Assembly: GCF_023156245.1 (NCBI RefSeq)
Contig: NZ_JAKZAH010000027.1
Coordinates: forward strand, 1 to 51,333
DNA length: 51,333 nt
Direction: 5' to 3'
From: Marinobacter bryozoorum
GTDB taxonomy: Bacteria; Pseudomonadota; Gammaproteobacteria; Pseudomonadales; Oleiphilaceae
Under the pieces are notes generated by a model that worked only from the letters and a program-made list of their open reading frames with translations, was not told the origin of the DNA and searched no databases. A program made the translations under genes and the position numbers. This document shows, one piece after another, positions 34,234 through 45,449 of this stretch (its first letter is position 1; every line of letters starts with the position of its first letter).

Positions 34234-35238
34234 ATGGCCACTGAGCACCGGGTCACCCGGTTGCGGCCCTCCGGGCTGGATTACACGGTGACCCCGGAGA
34301 CTGACCTGCTGACGGCGGCTGCCAAAGCCGGAATCGCCGTTCCGTCAGCGTGCCGTAATGGTGTCTGTGAGTTGTGTGAGGCTCGCCTGCTGGAAGGGCA
34401 GGCTATCAATACCCGAAACCAACAAATGATCACGATGGGTGGGCGACTGATGCTTTGTCGCACCGAGGCGCTCACCGATCTGGAACTGGAGATAACCGCC
34501 GTTATGGGCGCTGGACAGAATCCACCGAAACTGTTGCAGGCGAGGGTCGCCGAAGTGCGGTCCATCAGCCACGATGTTTACCGGGTCGAACTGAAGGTGA
34601 ACCGGCGGCGGGAGCTGTCTTTCCATGCGGGTCAGTATCTCTCGGTTAACCTGCCGGATGCTGAGCCCTGTTATTTTTCTATTGCCAGCAGCCCGACCGC
34701 TGAGAACATTGAGCTTCATATCCAGGCAACACCCGAGTGGGTGTCCGCCCAGAAAGTGATCGACGCGCTCACTTCGGGTGGGGAAGTAACGATCGAGATA
34801 CCCCATGGTAAGGCCTGCCTCGCAGTAGCGCCTCGTAAACCCCTGGTGATGGTGGCGGCCGGTACCGGCTTTGCCCAGATGAAGAGCATGGTGGACTATC
34901 TGCAGGAAACCGGTTTTGACCAGCCGGTCAGCCTCTACTGGGGTGTTCGTCGTCCGGAAGATATGTACCTGAAAAGCCTGGCGGAAACCTGGCAGAAGGA
35001 ATGGCCACCGTTCCGCTTTATGCCGGTAGTGGGTGATGACGAAGATAATGACTGGAGCGGGCACCACGACCAGCTAGTGGATGCGGTGCTTGCTTCCGGC
35101 TTCGACTGGGGCAAGGTTCAGGTGATGGCCAGCGGCTCACCAGTGATGGTGTACACCCTGATGGATGCGCTGGTAGAGGCTGGCCTGCCACAAAGCGAGT
35201 TCTACTCAGACGTACTGGAGTATGCCCCCCGTAGCTGA
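34234..35238 (+). CDS. ferredoxin/flavin reductase fusion (CDP-6-deoxyglucoseen reductase-like)
   Basis: The protein has 334 residues. An N-terminal plant-type [2Fe-2S] ferredoxin (CRNGVCELC plus a fourth Cys in LMLCRTE) is followed by an FAD-binding domain (FHAGQYLSVNLP, YFSIASSP) and an NAD(P)H-binding domain (VMVAAGTGFAQMKSM, SLYWGVRRPEDMYL). It is an iron-sulfur flavoprotein electron donor. In related genomes this gene next to ubiD is annotated as CDP-6-deoxy-delta-3,4-glucoseen reductase; its actual acceptor is unknown. It is transcribed with ubiD and is convergent with the Kef-type gene 12 bases away. Confidence 0.88.
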   Translation: MATEHRVTRLRPSGLDYTVTPETDLLTAAAKAGIAVPSACRNGVCELCEARLLEGQAINTRNQQMITMGGRLMLCRTEALTDLELEITAVMGAGQNPPKLLQARVAEVRSISHDVYRVELKVNRRRELSFHAGQYLSVNLPDAEPCYFSIASSPTAENIELHIQATPEWVSAQKVIDALTSGGEVTIEIPHGKACLAVAPRKPLVMVAAGTGFAQMKSMVDYLQETGFDQPVSLYWGVRRPEDMYLKSLAETWQKEWPPFRFMPVVGDDEDNDWSGHHDQLVDAVLASGFDWGKVQVMASGSPVMVYTLMDALVEAGLPQSEFYSDVLEYAPRS

Positions 35239-35250
35239 CGGGAAACTGCT

Positions 35251-36810
35251 TCAGGCGGCGTCGCCGGCCAGGTTGCGTTGATCAGCCAGGTGGCTGGCCA
35301 GCGCCACACCGGTCTCACTCATGGTGAGAAAGGCGTCATCGGCGCCTGCCTCCCGGATCTTCTCTGCCTCATCGGCATAGCCTGTATGGGCTATCACATA
35401 TCCGGTAAAGCCCTTCTTGCGCAACATGCGGGCGGCAATGAGCTTGCCTTCGATATCGTTCATCGCAAGGATGACGGCTTCCAGGCTTGGCATGTGCAAT
35501 CCCTCCCAGAAGGTAGTGTCTTCCGCGTCGGCGAAAACGACATTGCGGCCCTCATCAGCGTGTTTCTGGGCCTTGGCCGGGTCCGAGTCCAGCCCCATCA
35601 GACGGGGTTCCGTCTCGCGCAACCGGTCGTAGGCTGCGGTGCCGGTTCGTCCCATCCCCATAACGAGTACCCGGGTACCTGCCAGCGAGATTGGCTGCTC
35701 GTCCGGGTGGTGTTTACGACTTTCCAGCGGGGCCAGCTGGTGGGCCAGTCGCTCGTAGAGCGGGTGTGCCAGCCGGTTGAGCGGCGCGGACAGCAAAAAC
35801 GACAGGGAGACGGCAATGGCCAGTGGAATCAGCCATTCAGGCAGGGCTACACTGGCCACGATCAGGCCGAATTCACTGTAGTTGGTGAGCGAAAGGCTGG
35901 TAAGAAAGCTGCTTCGGGCGCGGAGGCGGAACAGCAGCAACAGGAAAAAGAACAGGATGCCCTTAAGTGGCAATACCACAGCCGTGACCAGGGCAAAGAT
36001 CAGGGCATTGGTATCCGGCAGGCCACCAATGCCGATTTGCAGGAAAAAACCGACCAGGAAGATCTCCTTCACGCTCCAAAGGGACTTGGACAATTCCTGG
36101 GAGCGGGGATGGTTGGCCAGCATGGCGCCGAAAATCAGAGCCCCCAGTTCCGAGCTCAGCCCTACCGCCTCGAAGCCAAGGCCGCCGATCACCAGGGCCA
36201 GTAGCAGGCCCAGCAGCACCAGCAGTTCGTCATGGCCGCTGGCATCCAGCAGGCGATAAAGGAAGGGTCTCAGCAGGGGCAGGCCGAACACCAGCAGTGC
36301 CCACTCCGACGGCGTCTTGCCGGCGGCGAGGCTCATCACCACCAGGGCGATGAGGTCTTGCATGATCAGTATGCCGATGGCTACGCGGCCATGAAATGCC
36401 CTGAGCTCCCGCTTGCTTTCCAGTACCTTGGCCGCCAGCACCGTGCTGGAGAAGGACAGGGCGACGGCCAGCAGCAGGGAGGTGGTCCAGTCAAGACCGG
36501 CCAGGAAATGGATGCCGGGGGTAAACACCAGGCAGGTGATGCCGAAATGCAGCAGGCTGCCGCCGATGACTTCCGGGCTCACCACGGACTTGAGTTTCAG
36601 CTTCAGGCCGACCGTGAACAACAGCAGTAGTACGCCCAGGTGCGCAATATGGGACAGCGCATCGGTGTCCTCCACGACCAGGGGGGTAAAGCCCGAGAGC
36701 CCGCTCAGAACGAAGCCTGCAGCCAGGTAACCCACCAGTGGCGGCAGCCCCACGCCCTTGACCAGCAGGCCCAGGGTGAAGGCGAAGGTGATCCAGATGG
36801 CTTCGGACAT
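35251..36810 (-). CDS. Kef/YbaL-type cation:proton antiporter with RCK domain
   Basis: This 519-residue CPA2-family membrane protein has about twelve membrane segments (from GYLAAGFVLSG to LPEWLIPLAIAVSLSFLLSA). A cytoplasmic RCK/TrkA-N domain follows, with the nucleotide loop VLVMGMGRTGTAAYDRL and FADAEDTTFWE. It probably exchanges K+ or another cation for protons. ATG 36810 is preceded by AAGGA; the frame upstream crosses the purD terminator and is not coding. Confidence 0.9.
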   Translation of the reverse strand: MSEAIWITFAFTLGLLVKGVGLPPLVGYLAAGFVLSGLSGFTPLVVEDTDALSHIAHLGVLLLLFTVGLKLKLKSVVSPEVIGGSLLHFGITCLVFTPGIHFLAGLDWTTSLLLAVALSFSSTVLAAKVLESKRELRAFHGRVAIGILIMQDLIALVVMSLAAGKTPSEWALLVFGLPLLRPFLYRLLDASGHDELLVLLGLLLALVIGGLGFEAVGLSSELGALIFGAMLANHPRSQELSKSLWSVKEIFLVGFFLQIGIGGLPDTNALIFALVTAVVLPLKGILFFFLLLLFRLRARSSFLTSLSLTNYSEFGLIVASVALPEWLIPLAIAVSLSFLLSAPLNRLAHPLYERLAHQLAPLESRKHHPDEQPISLAGTRVLVMGMGRTGTAAYDRLRETEPRLMGLDSDPAKAQKHADEGRNVVFADAEDTTFWEGLHMPSLEAVILAMNDIEGKLIAARMLRKKGFTGYVIAHTGYADEAEKIREAGADDAFLTMSETGVALASHLADQRNLAGDAA

Positions 36811-36852
36811 GGGGCGGATTCCTTGAAAACAGCGGGACGCGGATTGTAACGC

Positions 36853-36889
36853 AAAAAAAAGCCCGGTAGCTCGCTTGCGACCAGGCTTT
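36853..36889 (-). terminator. terminator after purD
   Basis: On the minus strand AAGCCTGGT pairs with ACCGGGCTT (one mismatch) around a GC-rich loop and is followed by eight T residues. It closes the purH-purD transcription unit ahead of the Kef-type gene. Confidence 0.85.
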
Positions 36890-36907
36890 CGGGGAGATTT
36901 TACAGGA

Positions 36908-38194
36908 TCAGCTGTTTTCCCGGGCGATGGCTCGCCAGGCAATATCCTTGCGGTAGAAGGCGCCGTTCCAGGTGACCTGGCCGGCTACCTGATAGGCGCG
37001 CTGCTGGGCTTCGGTTACGGTGTCGCCCAGGGCGGTTGCGCAGAGTACACGCCCGCCGTTGGTCAGTACCTGTTCTCCTTGCAGACGGGTGCCGGCGTGG
37101 AAAACCTTCTCACCTTCGATTTCCCCTTCCGGGAGGCCCTCAATGACGTCTCCCTTGTTGTAGCTGCCAGGGTAGCCGCCAGCGGCCAGTACGATACCGA
37201 CGGAGGCGCGGTCGTCCCAGCGGGATTCGCACTGGTCGAGCTTGCCGTCGATGGCGGCGTTGCACAGTTCGACCATATCCGACTGCATGCGCAGCATGAT
37301 CGGCTGGGTTTCCGGATCGCCGAAGCGGCAGTTGAACTCAATCACCTTCGGTGTGCCGTTGCTGTCGATCATCAGACCGGCATACAGGAACCCCTTGTAC
37401 GGGTGTCCTTCAGAGGCCATGCCGCGAACCGTCGGATAGATAACCTCGTCCATGATTCTCTGGTAAACGGAATCGGTCACCACGGGGGCCGGGGAATAGG
37501 CACCCATGCCGCCGGTATTGGGCCCGGTATCGCCGTCGCCCACCCGCTTGTGGTCCTGTGAGGTGGCCATGGGGAGCACGTGCTCACCGTCCACCATGAC
37601 GATGAAGCTGGCTTCCTCGCCCTCCAGGAATTCCTCGACAACCACCCGGCTGCCAGCGTCGCCAAAGGCGTTGCCTGCAAGCATGTCGCGGATGGCCGCT
37701 TCGGCTTCTTCCAGGGTCATGGCAACGATCACGCCCTTGCCGGCGGCCAGGCCATCGGCCTTCACCACGATCGGTGCACCCTGTTTGCGGACATACGCGA
37801 GGGCTTCGTCAACGTCAGTGAAGTTGGCATAGGCGGCGGTGGGAATCCTTTGCCGGGCCAGGAAATCCTTGGTAAAGGCCTTGGAACCTTCCAGCTGGGC
37901 CGCCCCCTGACTGGGGCCAAACACCCGCAGGTTGCGGGATTCGAACTTGTCGACGATACCGGCCACCAGTGGCGCTTCCGGACCCACAATGGTCAGGCCC
38001 ACGTCGTGGGTGGCGGCAAAGTCGGCCAGGGCGTCCAGGTCCATGACGTCGATGGAGACGTTCTCCAGGCCGGGTTCCAGGGCGGTGCCGGCATTGCCAG
38101 GCGCCACAAAGACCCGCTCTGCCAGGGGCGAGCGGGCCGCCTTCCAGGCCAGGGCGTGCTCGCGGCCACCGCTGCCGATAATCAGGATGTTCAT
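36908..38194 (-). CDS. purD: phosphoribosylamine-glycine ligase
   Basis: This 428-residue ATP-grasp enzyme opens [20 protein letters not shown] and shows [19 protein letters not shown]-type [18 protein letters not shown] and [12 protein letters not shown]. It makes glycinamide ribonucleotide in purine synthesis. ATG 38194 has GAGGAG upstream. It follows purH closely and is terminated at 36853-36889. Confidence 0.97.
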   Translation of the reverse strand: MNILIIGSGGREHALAWKAARSPLAERVFVAPGNAGTALEPGLENVSIDVMDLDALADFAATHDVGLTIVGPEAPLVAGIVDKFESRNLRVFGPSQGAAQLEGSKAFTKDFLARQRIPTAAYANFTDVDEALAYVRKQGAPIVVKADGLAAGKGVIVAMTLEEAEAAIRDMLAGNAFGDAGSRVVVEEFLEGEEASFIVMVDGEHVLPMATSQDHKRVGDGDTGPNTGGMGAYSPAPVVTDSVYQRIMDEVIYPTVRGMASEGHPYKGFLYAGLMIDSNGTPKVIEFNCRFGDPETQPIMLRMQSDMVELCNAAIDGKLDQCESRWDDRASVGIVLAAGGYPGSYNKGDVIEGLPEGEIEGEKVFHAGTRLQGEQVLTNGGRVLCATALGDTVTEAQQRAYQVAGQVTWNGAFYRKDIAWRAIARENS

Positions 38195-38207
38195 CTTGTT
38201 GTTCTCC

Positions 38208-39788
38208 TCAGTGGCGGAAATGGCGCATGCCGGTGAAGACCATGGCAATGCCATGCTCGTTGGCGGCGTCGATCACCTCCTGGTCACGCATGGAGCCGCC
38301 CGGCTGGATAACCGCGGTAATGCCCGCAGCTGCGGCGGCGTCGATGCCATCCCGGAATGGGAAGAAGGCATCAGAGGACATGACCGAGCCTTTTACTTCC
38401 AGGTTTTCATCCGCTGCCTTGATGCCGGCAATCTTCGCACTGTACACCCGGCTCATCTGGCCGGCGCCAATGCCGATGGTGCGACCGGCGCGGGCGTAGA
38501 CGATGGCATTGGATTTGACGTACTTGGCCACTTCCCAGGCGAACAGCATGTCGTTGAGTTCGTCCTCGGTGGGCTGGCGCTCGGTGACCACCTTGACGTC
38601 GTCCATGGCAACCATGCCCAGGTCCCGGTCCTGTACCAGCAGGCCACCGGTGACCCGCTTGTAGTCCAGGGCCTTCGCACGCTCACCGTCGAACTCGCCA
38701 CAGGCCAGCAGGCGCACGTTTTTCTTTGCCGCCACCAGTTCGATGGCTTCCGGGCTGATGGTCGGGGCGATGATCACTTCCACGAACTGGCGATCAATAA
38801 TGGCCTGGGCGGTTTCGCCGTCCAGTTCCCGGTTGAAGGCAATGATGCCGCCAAAGGCGGAGGTGGGATCGGTGGCGAAGGCCAGGTCATAGGCCTGGCG
38901 GATATCGGCACCAATGGCCACACCACAGGGGTTGGCGTGCTTGACGATCACGCAGGCCGGGTCGGCAAAGGGCTTGACGCATTCCAGGGCGGCGTCGGTA
39001 TCCGCCACGTTGTTATAGCTCAGTTCCTTGCCCTGCAGCTGCTTTGCTGTGGCAACGCAGGCTTCCTTCGGGGTACGTTCGGCGTAGAAGGCGGCGCGCT
39101 GGTGGGGGTTCTCGCCATAACGCATATCCTGGACCTTCACATACTGGGCGTTGAAGGTGCGCGGGAAATCGGCGTTGTCGTTATCCGGGGTGCGACCGCC
39201 CAGGTAGTTGGCGATGGCACCATCGTAGCCGGCGGTGTGTTCGAACGCCTTCACGGCCAGGTCGAAACGGGTGCTGTAGGTGAGTTCGCCGTCGTTCTCG
39301 TCCAGCTCTTTCAGGACCCGGTTGTAATCCGAGGCATTGACCACGATGGCCACATCGTTATGGTTCTTGGCAGCAGCCCGAACCATGGTGGGGCCGCCAA
39401 TATCAATGTTTTCAATGGCGGTAGCCAGGTCGCAGTCAGGGTTGGCCACGGTTTCCTCGAACGGGTAGAGGTTGACCACCACCATGTCGATAGGGGCAAT
39501 GCCGTGCTCGGCCATCACCTGGTCGTCGGTGCCGCGACGGCCGAGAATGCCGCCATGGATTTTCGGGTGCAGGGTTTTCACCCGGCCGTCCATCATTTCC
39601 GGGAAGCCGGTGTGGTCACTGACTTCGGTCACCGGTACCTGGTTTTCCTTCAGCAGGCGGAAGGTGCCGCCGGTGGAGAGCAGTTCGATGCCGCGCTCGG
39701 TCAGCTTGCGACCGAATTCCACGATGCCAGTCTTGTCGGACACGCTGATCAGGGCCCGACGAACGGGAGTGTTTGACGGATTTGCCAT
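38208..39788 (-). CDS. purH: bifunctional AICAR formyltransferase/IMP cyclohydrolase
   Basis: This 526-residue protein has an N-terminal MGS-like IMP cyclohydrolase domain ([28 protein letters not shown]) and a C-terminal formyltransferase domain ([13 protein letters not shown] [34 protein letters not shown]). It carries out the last two steps to IMP. It is co-directional with fis upstream (an attenuating hairpin at 39813-39843 intervenes) and purD downstream. Confidence 0.97.
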   Translation of the reverse strand: MANPSNTPVRRALISVSDKTGIVEFGRKLTERGIELLSTGGTFRLLKENQVPVTEVSDHTGFPEMMDGRVKTLHPKIHGGILGRRGTDDQVMAEHGIAPIDMVVVNLYPFEETVANPDCDLATAIENIDIGGPTMVRAAAKNHNDVAIVVNASDYNRVLKELDENDGELTYSTRFDLAVKAFEHTAGYDGAIANYLGGRTPDNDNADFPRTFNAQYVKVQDMRYGENPHQRAAFYAERTPKEACVATAKQLQGKELSYNNVADTDAALECVKPFADPACVIVKHANPCGVAIGADIRQAYDLAFATDPTSAFGGIIAFNRELDGETAQAIIDRQFVEVIIAPTISPEAIELVAAKKNVRLLACGEFDGERAKALDYKRVTGGLLVQDRDLGMVAMDDVKVVTERQPTEDELNDMLFAWEVAKYVKSNAIVYARAGRTIGIGAGQMSRVYSAKIAGIKAADENLEVKGSVMSSDAFFPFRDGIDAAAAAGITAVIQPGGSMRDQEVIDAANEHGIAMVFTGMRHFRH

Positions 39789-39812
39789 TTTCTATGCCTT
39801 CTTGAAACAGGA

Positions 39813-39843
39813 AAGGCCTCGCGAAACAACTCCGGGAGGCCTT
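39813..39843 (-). terminator. hairpin between fis and purH
   Basis: AAGGCCTC pairs with GAGGCCTT around a 15-base loop. On the minus strand it is followed by only a mixed T-rich run, so it is probably a weak terminator or attenuator after dusB-fis. Confidence 0.55.
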
Positions 39844-39858
39844 GGGAGAATCCGGTGA

Positions 39859-40176
39859 TTATAGCAGACCGTACTGCTTGAGTTTCTTGCGGAGGGTCCC
39901 GCGGTTCAGCCCAAGCATGGTAGAGGCCCTGGTCTGGTTGTTACGGGTGTACTTCATGACCTGTTCCAGCAGGGGAGCTTCCACTTCCGACAGCACCAAC
40001 TGGTAGACATCGGTTACAGGGGCGCCGTCCAGTTGGGCCAGGTAGTTCTTGAGGGCCACTTCAACGCTGTCCCGCAGGGTCACCGAGTTACCGGTGCTGC
40101 TGACGGTCTGAAGGGTGGGCTGGTCGTCGTTTGCGGAACGCGCCATGGAATCGTGTGCCAGTGTTTCAGCGGTCAT
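39859..40176 (-). CDS. fis: nucleoid protein Fis
   Basis: This 105-residue protein has a C-terminal helix-turn-helix ending [20 protein letters not shown] and the preceding [18 protein letters not shown] helix, as in Fis. Fis bends DNA and controls rRNA, tRNA and many growth-phase genes. Its start overlaps the dusB stop by 4 bases, the classical dusB-fis coupling. Confidence 0.96.
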   Translation of the reverse strand: MTAETLAHDSMARSANDDQPTLQTVSSTGNSVTLRDSVEVALKNYLAQLDGAPVTDVYQLVLSEVEAPLLEQVMKYTRNNQTRASTMLGLNRGTLRKKLKQYGLL

Positions 40177-41171
40177 GCTGCGAATACCTCTCCATTTCGT
40201 AAGGCTGCAAAATACTGTTGGATACTGTCGGACTGCGCCTGGGCACAGTCCAGCGTATTGAAACGCTTGCGGAACTGTTTGCCGGTATCGTGGGCCTGCA
40301 GGTACCAGCCCACGTGCTTGCGGGCAATGCGGACGCCCATGGGGTCGCCATAGAACTGGTGGAGTGCCTGCAGGTGACCCTGCAGGATGGACTCCACCTC
40401 GTCCAGCGGGGGCGCTGCCATGGTCTCGCCGGTTTCCAGGAAGTGCCGGATTTCCCGGAAGATCCAGGGGCTGCCCTGGGCGCCGCGACCGATCAGCAAG
40501 CCATCGGCGCCGGTGTGTTCGAGCACTGCCCTGGCCTGCCGGGGTGTGGTGATATCGCCGTTAGCGAATACCGGTATGGCGACGCTTTCCTTTACCCGGG
40601 CAATGGTGTCGTACTCTGCCTCGCCCCGGTAGGCGTCTGCCCGGGTGCGCCCATGCACGGCCAGTGCCTGGATGCCGGCATCTTCCGCCATACGGGCGAT
40701 GGTCACGGCATTGCGGTTGTCACGGTCCCAGCCGGTGCGCATTTTCAGCGTGACGGGCACGTCCACGGCCTGAACCACGGCGTGGAGGATGTCCCTTACC
40801 AGTGCCTCGTCCTTCATCAATGCCGAGCCGGCCGCCTTGTTACAGACCTTCTTTGCCGGGCAACCCATATTGATGTCGATAATCTGGGCGCCGTGGTCTG
40901 CGTTCATGCGGGCTGCGTTGGCCAGCATGTCCGGGTCACCGCCGGCAATCTGCACGGAGCGTGGCTCCGGTTCGCCAGTGTGGTCCAGCCGCAGACGGGA
41001 TTTGCGGGTATGCCACAGGGACGGGTCCGCAATCACCATTTCAGACACCGCCAGGCCCGCACCCATTCGCCGGCACAGTTGCCGGAAGGGGCGGTCGGTC
41101 ACGCCGGCCATGGGCGCGACTACCAGGGAATTGGGCAGGGTATAGGGCCCGATGTTCACCTTGGGCAGCAT
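40173..41171 (-). CDS. dusB: tRNA-dihydrouridine synthase B
   Basis: This 332-residue flavoenzyme opens [20 protein letters not shown] and has [20 protein letters not shown] with the catalytic Cys, [15 protein letters not shown] and VFANGDI. It reduces uridines in the tRNA D loop using FMN and NADPH. It lies directly upstream of fis. The 238-base gap upstream (41172-41409) holds no gene. Confidence 0.96.
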   Translation of the reverse strand: MLPKVNIGPYTLPNSLVVAPMAGVTDRPFRQLCRRMGAGLAVSEMVIADPSLWHTRKSRLRLDHTGEPEPRSVQIAGGDPDMLANAARMNADHGAQIIDINMGCPAKKVCNKAAGSALMKDEALVRDILHAVVQAVDVPVTLKMRTGWDRDNRNAVTIARMAEDAGIQALAVHGRTRADAYRGEAEYDTIARVKESVAIPVFANGDITTPRQARAVLEHTGADGLLIGRGAQGSPWIFREIRHFLETGETMAAPPLDEVESILQGHLQALHQFYGDPMGVRIARKHVGWYLQAHDTGKQFRKRFNTLDCAQAQSDSIQQYFAALRNGEVFAA

Positions 41172-41409
41172 AACGTCTGAGTCCGTCGTCGGGTTCCTGA
41201 ACTGTCTCTGAATCTACCATATCCGATTATCCGGCGGCCGAATGGGACGCCGGTCAGAAAAGGTTGCCTGATTCAGGGGGCGACAATGATACCGCCGGGG
41301 GTGAGGGTATTGAAGGCCGGAACAGGGGAAAAAGTTGATTATTTTTCACCCTGTCTGGTTGACTTTTATTCGGTCTGGTGTCAATCGGAAGGCTGCTTCC
41401 GGGACGGCT

Positions 41410-42645
41410 TCAGGTATCTCCGCTGCGGTTCACGAAGCGCAGGTTGTAGTTGACGGCGTCGCGACCCGGGTCGCGGATACTGATGGCGATGCGTACCGGT
41501 GTGCCGGGAGGCATGGCGTCAAGGCCGGAGCCTTCGCCGGCAAGGTAATCCTCCGGCGGGAACACGCTCTGGGCGACCACGTCGCCATTGAGGTTGGAGA
41601 AGGTAAGGGCGATGGAGGGGAAGGGTTGCTCGAATTCTGCCTGATTGATGATCACTGCATCCACCAGCAGGGCGGAGCGGTTTTCCGGGTCTGTCCGTAC
41701 CACCAGTTTTCGGCTCTGGATACGGTCCATGGCCACCAGCGGCGCGAGCTCGCAACCGGCATAGTCACAGGCTTTCTCATACCAGGGACGTAATTCAGGG
41801 ATCGCCGAGAGCCTGTCAAACTGGAACCACGCGACCTGCGAGACCAGCCCGGCCAATAACGCCAGGACCACCAGTGTCCAAAGCCAGCCCCGAAGGCTTG
41901 CGCCCGGCCTGGAGCCGACAGACACCGGCTCGCTGGACAGGCGGTCGTAGGGGGTGATGTTATCCAGCGGCGGAAAGGTTGCGCCGGTGCCGGAGTCTCG
42001 CAGGCGCTCCGTCTGAGCTGATCCGGCGTGGGGCTCTGGCTCGGCCACCATTCCGACGATCTCGAGGTCGTCGGTGGAGGCGGGGGCGCCTGGGCCCCCG
42101 GAGCGCTGATGACCCTGCTGTCGGGGACCGGGTTCGAGCGGACTGATGGCAGGTATCTCGTTGCCGGCATTCCGCGGTCCGGCGCCATCGTCGCCTGCAG
42201 GGTCCGGGGCTGCCGGCCGGGGCCTGGGAGTGCTGTCCGGCAGCTCCTCCTGAAGCATGGCCTCGGCCCAGCTCTCATCGACGTCGTCGATATCGTTGTC
42301 GTCGAGGTCGCCGTGCTGGTTATGGCCCGTATCAACGCCGCGAAAACTGTCGCTGAGCTCGTCCTCGTCGAAGTGGGAATCGTGTCCGGCGTAGGGGCCC
42401 TCGGCAGCGTCTGCTTCCGGGTTGTCCTGGAAAACCAGGTCATCGTCCGGGGAGGTCGCGCTGAAGTGCTCCTGGTTCGCCTCCGGCCTCTGTGCAGGCG
42501 AGTCCGCGTGGCTGCGGGCGTCGAACACTTCCATGCAGTGACCACAACGGACTTTGCCATCAGCAATCTTCAGCTGCTCACTGGTTACCCGGAAACGGGT
42601 ATCGCAATGGGGGCAACGGGTCAGCAGGCTGGAAGTATCGGCCAT
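41410..42645 (-). CDS. zinc-ribbon DUF3426 membrane protein
   Basis: The protein has 411 residues. An N-terminal MJ0042-type zinc ribbon (CPHCDTRFRV and CGHCMEVFDA) is followed by about 200 residues of low-complexity acidic linker, one membrane segment (LWTLVVLALLAGLVSQVAWF) and a DUF3426 beta-rich domain with AVIINQAEFEQPFPSIALTF. The function is unknown. It lies between prmA and dusB as in Pseudomonas. AGGA precedes the ATG. Confidence 0.85.
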   Translation of the reverse strand: MADTSSLLTRCPHCDTRFRVTSEQLKIADGKVRCGHCMEVFDARSHADSPAQRPEANQEHFSATSPDDDLVFQDNPEADAAEGPYAGHDSHFDEDELSDSFRGVDTGHNQHGDLDDNDIDDVDESWAEAMLQEELPDSTPRPRPAAPDPAGDDGAGPRNAGNEIPAISPLEPGPRQQGHQRSGGPGAPASTDDLEIVGMVAEPEPHAGSAQTERLRDSGTGATFPPLDNITPYDRLSSEPVSVGSRPGASLRGWLWTLVVLALLAGLVSQVAWFQFDRLSAIPELRPWYEKACDYAGCELAPLVAMDRIQSRKLVVRTDPENRSALLVDAVIINQAEFEQPFPSIALTFSNLNGDVVAQSVFPPEDYLAGEGSGLDAMPPGTPVRIAISIRDPGRDAVNYNLRFVNRSGDT

Positions 42646-42703
42646 CCTAAAATCCTGTAAAGGTCCAAGGCTCTCAGCAGTTTAGCGGCAGTATTGCGCT
42701 TCG

Positions 42704-43600
42704 TCATCCACCAATACGGCGACCTGTGAGGCGTATCCACTCTTCGCGCTGTTCGGGTTCGTCCATGATAAACCAGGGCTCGTACGCGCTCATGACCTCC
42801 CTGGCCTGTTGCGCGAGGATGCCGGACAGTACCAGGTGACCGCCCGGGCGGACTTTAGCGGAAAGGGTCGGGGCCAGGTCTACCAGTGGTCCGGCCAGGA
42901 TATTGGCCAACAGAATATCGGCCCGCGTATCCGGCTCGTCCCCCGGCAGGTAAAGCGTAAACCGGTCATCACTGACGTCATTGCGACGGGCGTTGTCGCG
43001 GCTGGCTTCCAGGGCCTGGGAGTCGGTATCAACGCCAATGGCATGGTCCGCACCCAGCAACAGGGCGGCCAGCGCAAGGATGCCCGACCCACAACCGTAA
43101 TCGATCACCTGGCGGCCCTCCACATCCATGCCATCCAGCCATTCCAGGCACAGGGCAGTGGTGGGGTGCGTACCGGTACCGAAAGCCAGTCCGGGATCCA
43201 GCAGTAGGTTGGCTCCGTCGGGGTCCGGGGCTGCATGCCAGCTGGGCACGATCCAGAGACGCCGACCAAACCTGAGGGGCTGGAAGTCGTCCATCCAGGC
43301 CCGTTCCCAGTCCTTGTCCTCAACCAGGGTAACCTCGATGTCCGGCAGGTCCTGCTGGGTCTGCTGGTGCCAGGCGTCCCGGATGGCCGAGCAGATCTGG
43401 TCAATGTCCTGGTCAGCGTCGAACAGCCCGGTTACGCGGGTGTCCCCCCAAAGGGGGGTAGTGCCGGGATCGGGCTCGAATATGGGCTGGTCGGCGGCGT
43501 CCTCCATGGTGACCGCGTCGGCGCCCATTTCCATGAGAAGGTCTTCCAGCTGATCCGCGGTGTCGGGATCAGCCGGAATCTGCAGTTGGATCCAGGGCAT
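42704..43600 (-). CDS. prmA: ribosomal protein L11 methyltransferase
   Basis: This 298-residue SAM methyltransferase opens [12 protein letters not shown] and has [40 protein letters not shown] and [10 protein letters not shown]. It trimethylates lysines and the N terminus of L11. ATG 43600 lies just after the accC stop. The frame is open further upstream but that is accC shadow. Confidence 0.95.
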   Translation of the reverse strand: MPWIQLQIPADPDTADQLEDLLMEMGADAVTMEDAADQPIFEPDPGTTPLWGDTRVTGLFDADQDIDQICSAIRDAWHQQTQQDLPDIEVTLVEDKDWERAWMDDFQPLRFGRRLWIVPSWHAAPDPDGANLLLDPGLAFGTGTHPTTALCLEWLDGMDVEGRQVIDYGCGSGILALAALLLGADHAIGVDTDSQALEASRDNARRNDVSDDRFTLYLPGDEPDTRADILLANILAGPLVDLAPTLSAKVRPGGHLVLSGILAQQAREVMSAYEPWFIMDEPEQREEWIRLTGRRIGG

Positions 43601-43601
43601 A

Positions 43602-44948
43602 TCAGTCCCGTATGAGCTTTTCGAGGTAGTGGATGGTGAAGTCCACGCTCTTGAAGCCGCCATCCCGCACCAGGTTGCGGTGCAGGGGCTGGTTGGTCTT
43701 GATGCCTTCCACCACCAGTTCATCCAGCGCATTCTTCATGCGCCGGCGGGCGATCTCCCGATCGTCACCCCAGGTGATCAGCTTGGCCACCAGGGAGTCG
43801 TAGTACGGCGGCACTGTGTAGCCACTGTACAGGTGGGAGTCGACACGGATACCGTTGCCTCCGGGGGCGTGGAAGTGCTTTACCTTGCCCGGGCTGGGGG
43901 CAAAGGTCTTCGGATCTTCGGCGTTGATCCGGCACTCCATGGCGTGACCGGAAATGGTGATGTCGTCCTGGCTGTACTGCAGCGGCATGCCGCTGGCGAT
44001 GCGAAGCTGCTCACGGACAATATCGACACCGGTGACCATCTCCGAGACGGGGTGTTCTACCTGGACCCGGGTGTTCATTTCGATGAAGTAGAAGGCGCCG
44101 TCCTGGTACAGGAATTCGAAGGTACCGGCACCAACGTAGCCAATCTCCTTGCAGGCGTCGATACAGGCCTTGAGGGTTTTCTCCCGCGCCTTCTCGTCGA
44201 TGTTCGGGGCCGGCGCTTCCTCGATAACCTTCTGGTGACGGCGTTGCATGGAGCAGTCGCGGTCGCCCAGGTGAATGACGTTGCCATGGGTGTCGGCCAG
44301 CACCTGAACTTCCACATGGCGGGGCCGTTCGAGATACTTCTCGAGGTAGACGGTGGGGTCGCCAAAGGCATTCTGGGCCTCACTCTGGGTGACCTGGATG
44401 CCCTTGAGCAGCGCCGCTTCGGAGTGAACGACCTGCATGCCACGACCGCCACCGCCGGAGGCCGCCTTGATGATCACCGGGTAGCCGATTTCCCGGGCGA
44501 TGCGCAGGGTGCGTTCGTCGTCGTTCGTGATGGGGCCGTCGGAGCCCGGCACGGTGGGAACGCCCGCTTTTACCATGGCTTCGATAGCCGATACCTTGTT
44601 GCCCATCAGGCGGATGGTCTCGGCCCGGGGGCCAATAAAGGTAAAGCCGCTCTTTTCAACCTGCTCGGCAAAGTCGGCGTTTTCCGCCAGGAAACCGTAG
44701 CCCGGGTGGATGCCCACGCTGTCGGTTACCTCAGCCGCGCTGATGATGGCGGGAATATTGAGGTAGCTTTCGGTTGGGCTGTTGGGGCCGATGCACACAG
44801 ACTCGTCTGCGAGGCGGACGTGCATCAGGTCCCGGTCGACCTGCGAATGAACGGCAACGGTACGGATGCCGAGTTCCTTGCAGGCCCTGAGCACCCGCAG
44901 TGCGATCTCGCCGCGATTGGCGATCAGAACTTTATCAATCATGGCCAT
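43602..44948 (-). CDS. accC: biotin carboxylase subunit of acetyl-CoA carboxylase
   Basis: This 448-residue ATP-grasp enzyme has [72 protein letters not shown] and [13 protein letters not shown]. It carboxylates the biotin on AccB. Two in-frame starts (44948 and 44942) are close together. It follows accB by 20 bases. Confidence 0.97.
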   Translation of the reverse strand: MAMIDKVLIANRGEIALRVLRACKELGIRTVAVHSQVDRDLMHVRLADESVCIGPNSPTESYLNIPAIISAAEVTDSVGIHPGYGFLAENADFAEQVEKSGFTFIGPRAETIRLMGNKVSAIEAMVKAGVPTVPGSDGPITNDDERTLRIAREIGYPVIIKAASGGGGRGMQVVHSEAALLKGIQVTQSEAQNAFGDPTVYLEKYLERPRHVEVQVLADTHGNVIHLGDRDCSMQRRHQKVIEEAPAPNIDEKAREKTLKACIDACKEIGYVGAGTFEFLYQDGAFYFIEMNTRVQVEHPVSEMVTGVDIVREQLRIASGMPLQYSQDDITISGHAMECRINAEDPKTFAPSPGKVKHFHAPGGNGIRVDSHLYSGYTVPPYYDSLVAKLITWGDDREIARRRMKNALDELVVEGIKTNQPLHRNLVRDGGFKSVDFTIHYLEKLIRD

Positions 44949-44968
44949 GATCTTTAGTCACCTGTTGC

Positions 44969-45424
44969 TCAGGAAATGATTACCAGCGGCTGGTCGAATT
45001 CTACCGGCTGACCGTTCTCCACCAGGAACTCGGATACCGTACCGCTCTTGTCGGCTTCGATCTGGTTCATCATTTTCATGGCTTCAACAATGCAGATGAC
45101 ATCGCCGGCCTTGACGGTCTGGCCCACTTCCACGAAAGAGGCGGCACTGGGTGACGGAGCCCGGTAGAAGGTGCCAACCATCGGTGATTTTACCGCATGG
45201 CCCGAGGGCGCAGCCGGTTCTGCCGGGGCAGCGGCCTCTGCAGCCGGTGCCGGAGCGGGTGCCTGGGGCTGGGGTGCGTGCATCGGCTGGGGTGCATAGG
45301 TCACACTGGCCTGTTCACGGCGGCGGGAGATGCGAACTGAGTCGTCTCCTTCCTGGATCTCCAGTTCCTCGACGTCGGATTCCTCTAGGAGTTCGATCAG
45401 TTTCTTGATTTTGCGAATATCCAT
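44969..45424 (-). CDS. accB: biotin carboxyl carrier protein
   Basis: This 151-residue protein starts [20 protein letters not shown], has a Pro/Ala-rich mobile linker (about 45-73), and a biotinyl domain with the lysine at position 117 in EAMKMMNQ and the thumb region [13 protein letters not shown]. It carries carboxybiotin between AccC and AccAD. It is 25 bases downstream of aroQ. Confidence 0.97.
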   Translation of the reverse strand: MDIRKIKKLIELLEESDVEELEIQEGDDSVRISRRREQASVTYAPQPMHAPQPQAPAPAPAAEAAAPAEPAAPSGHAVKSPMVGTFYRAPSPSAASFVEVGQTVKAGDVICIVEAMKMMNQIEADKSGTVSEFLVENGQPVEFDQPLVIIS

Positions 45425-45449
45425 GGTAGTTCAGTCCCGTCTTTCGGTA

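Noticed and set aside
32586..34256. 556-codon minus-strand frame antisense to ubiD
   Set aside because: It is a shadow frame; ubiD on the plus strand is full length with all family blocks.
37932..39776. 614-codon plus-strand frame antisense to purH and purD
   Set aside because: The peptide has no recognisable motif and the opposite strand encodes complete purine enzymes.
43560..44957. 465-codon plus-strand frame antisense to accC
   Set aside because: It is a shadow of accC, with no ribosome site or family motif.
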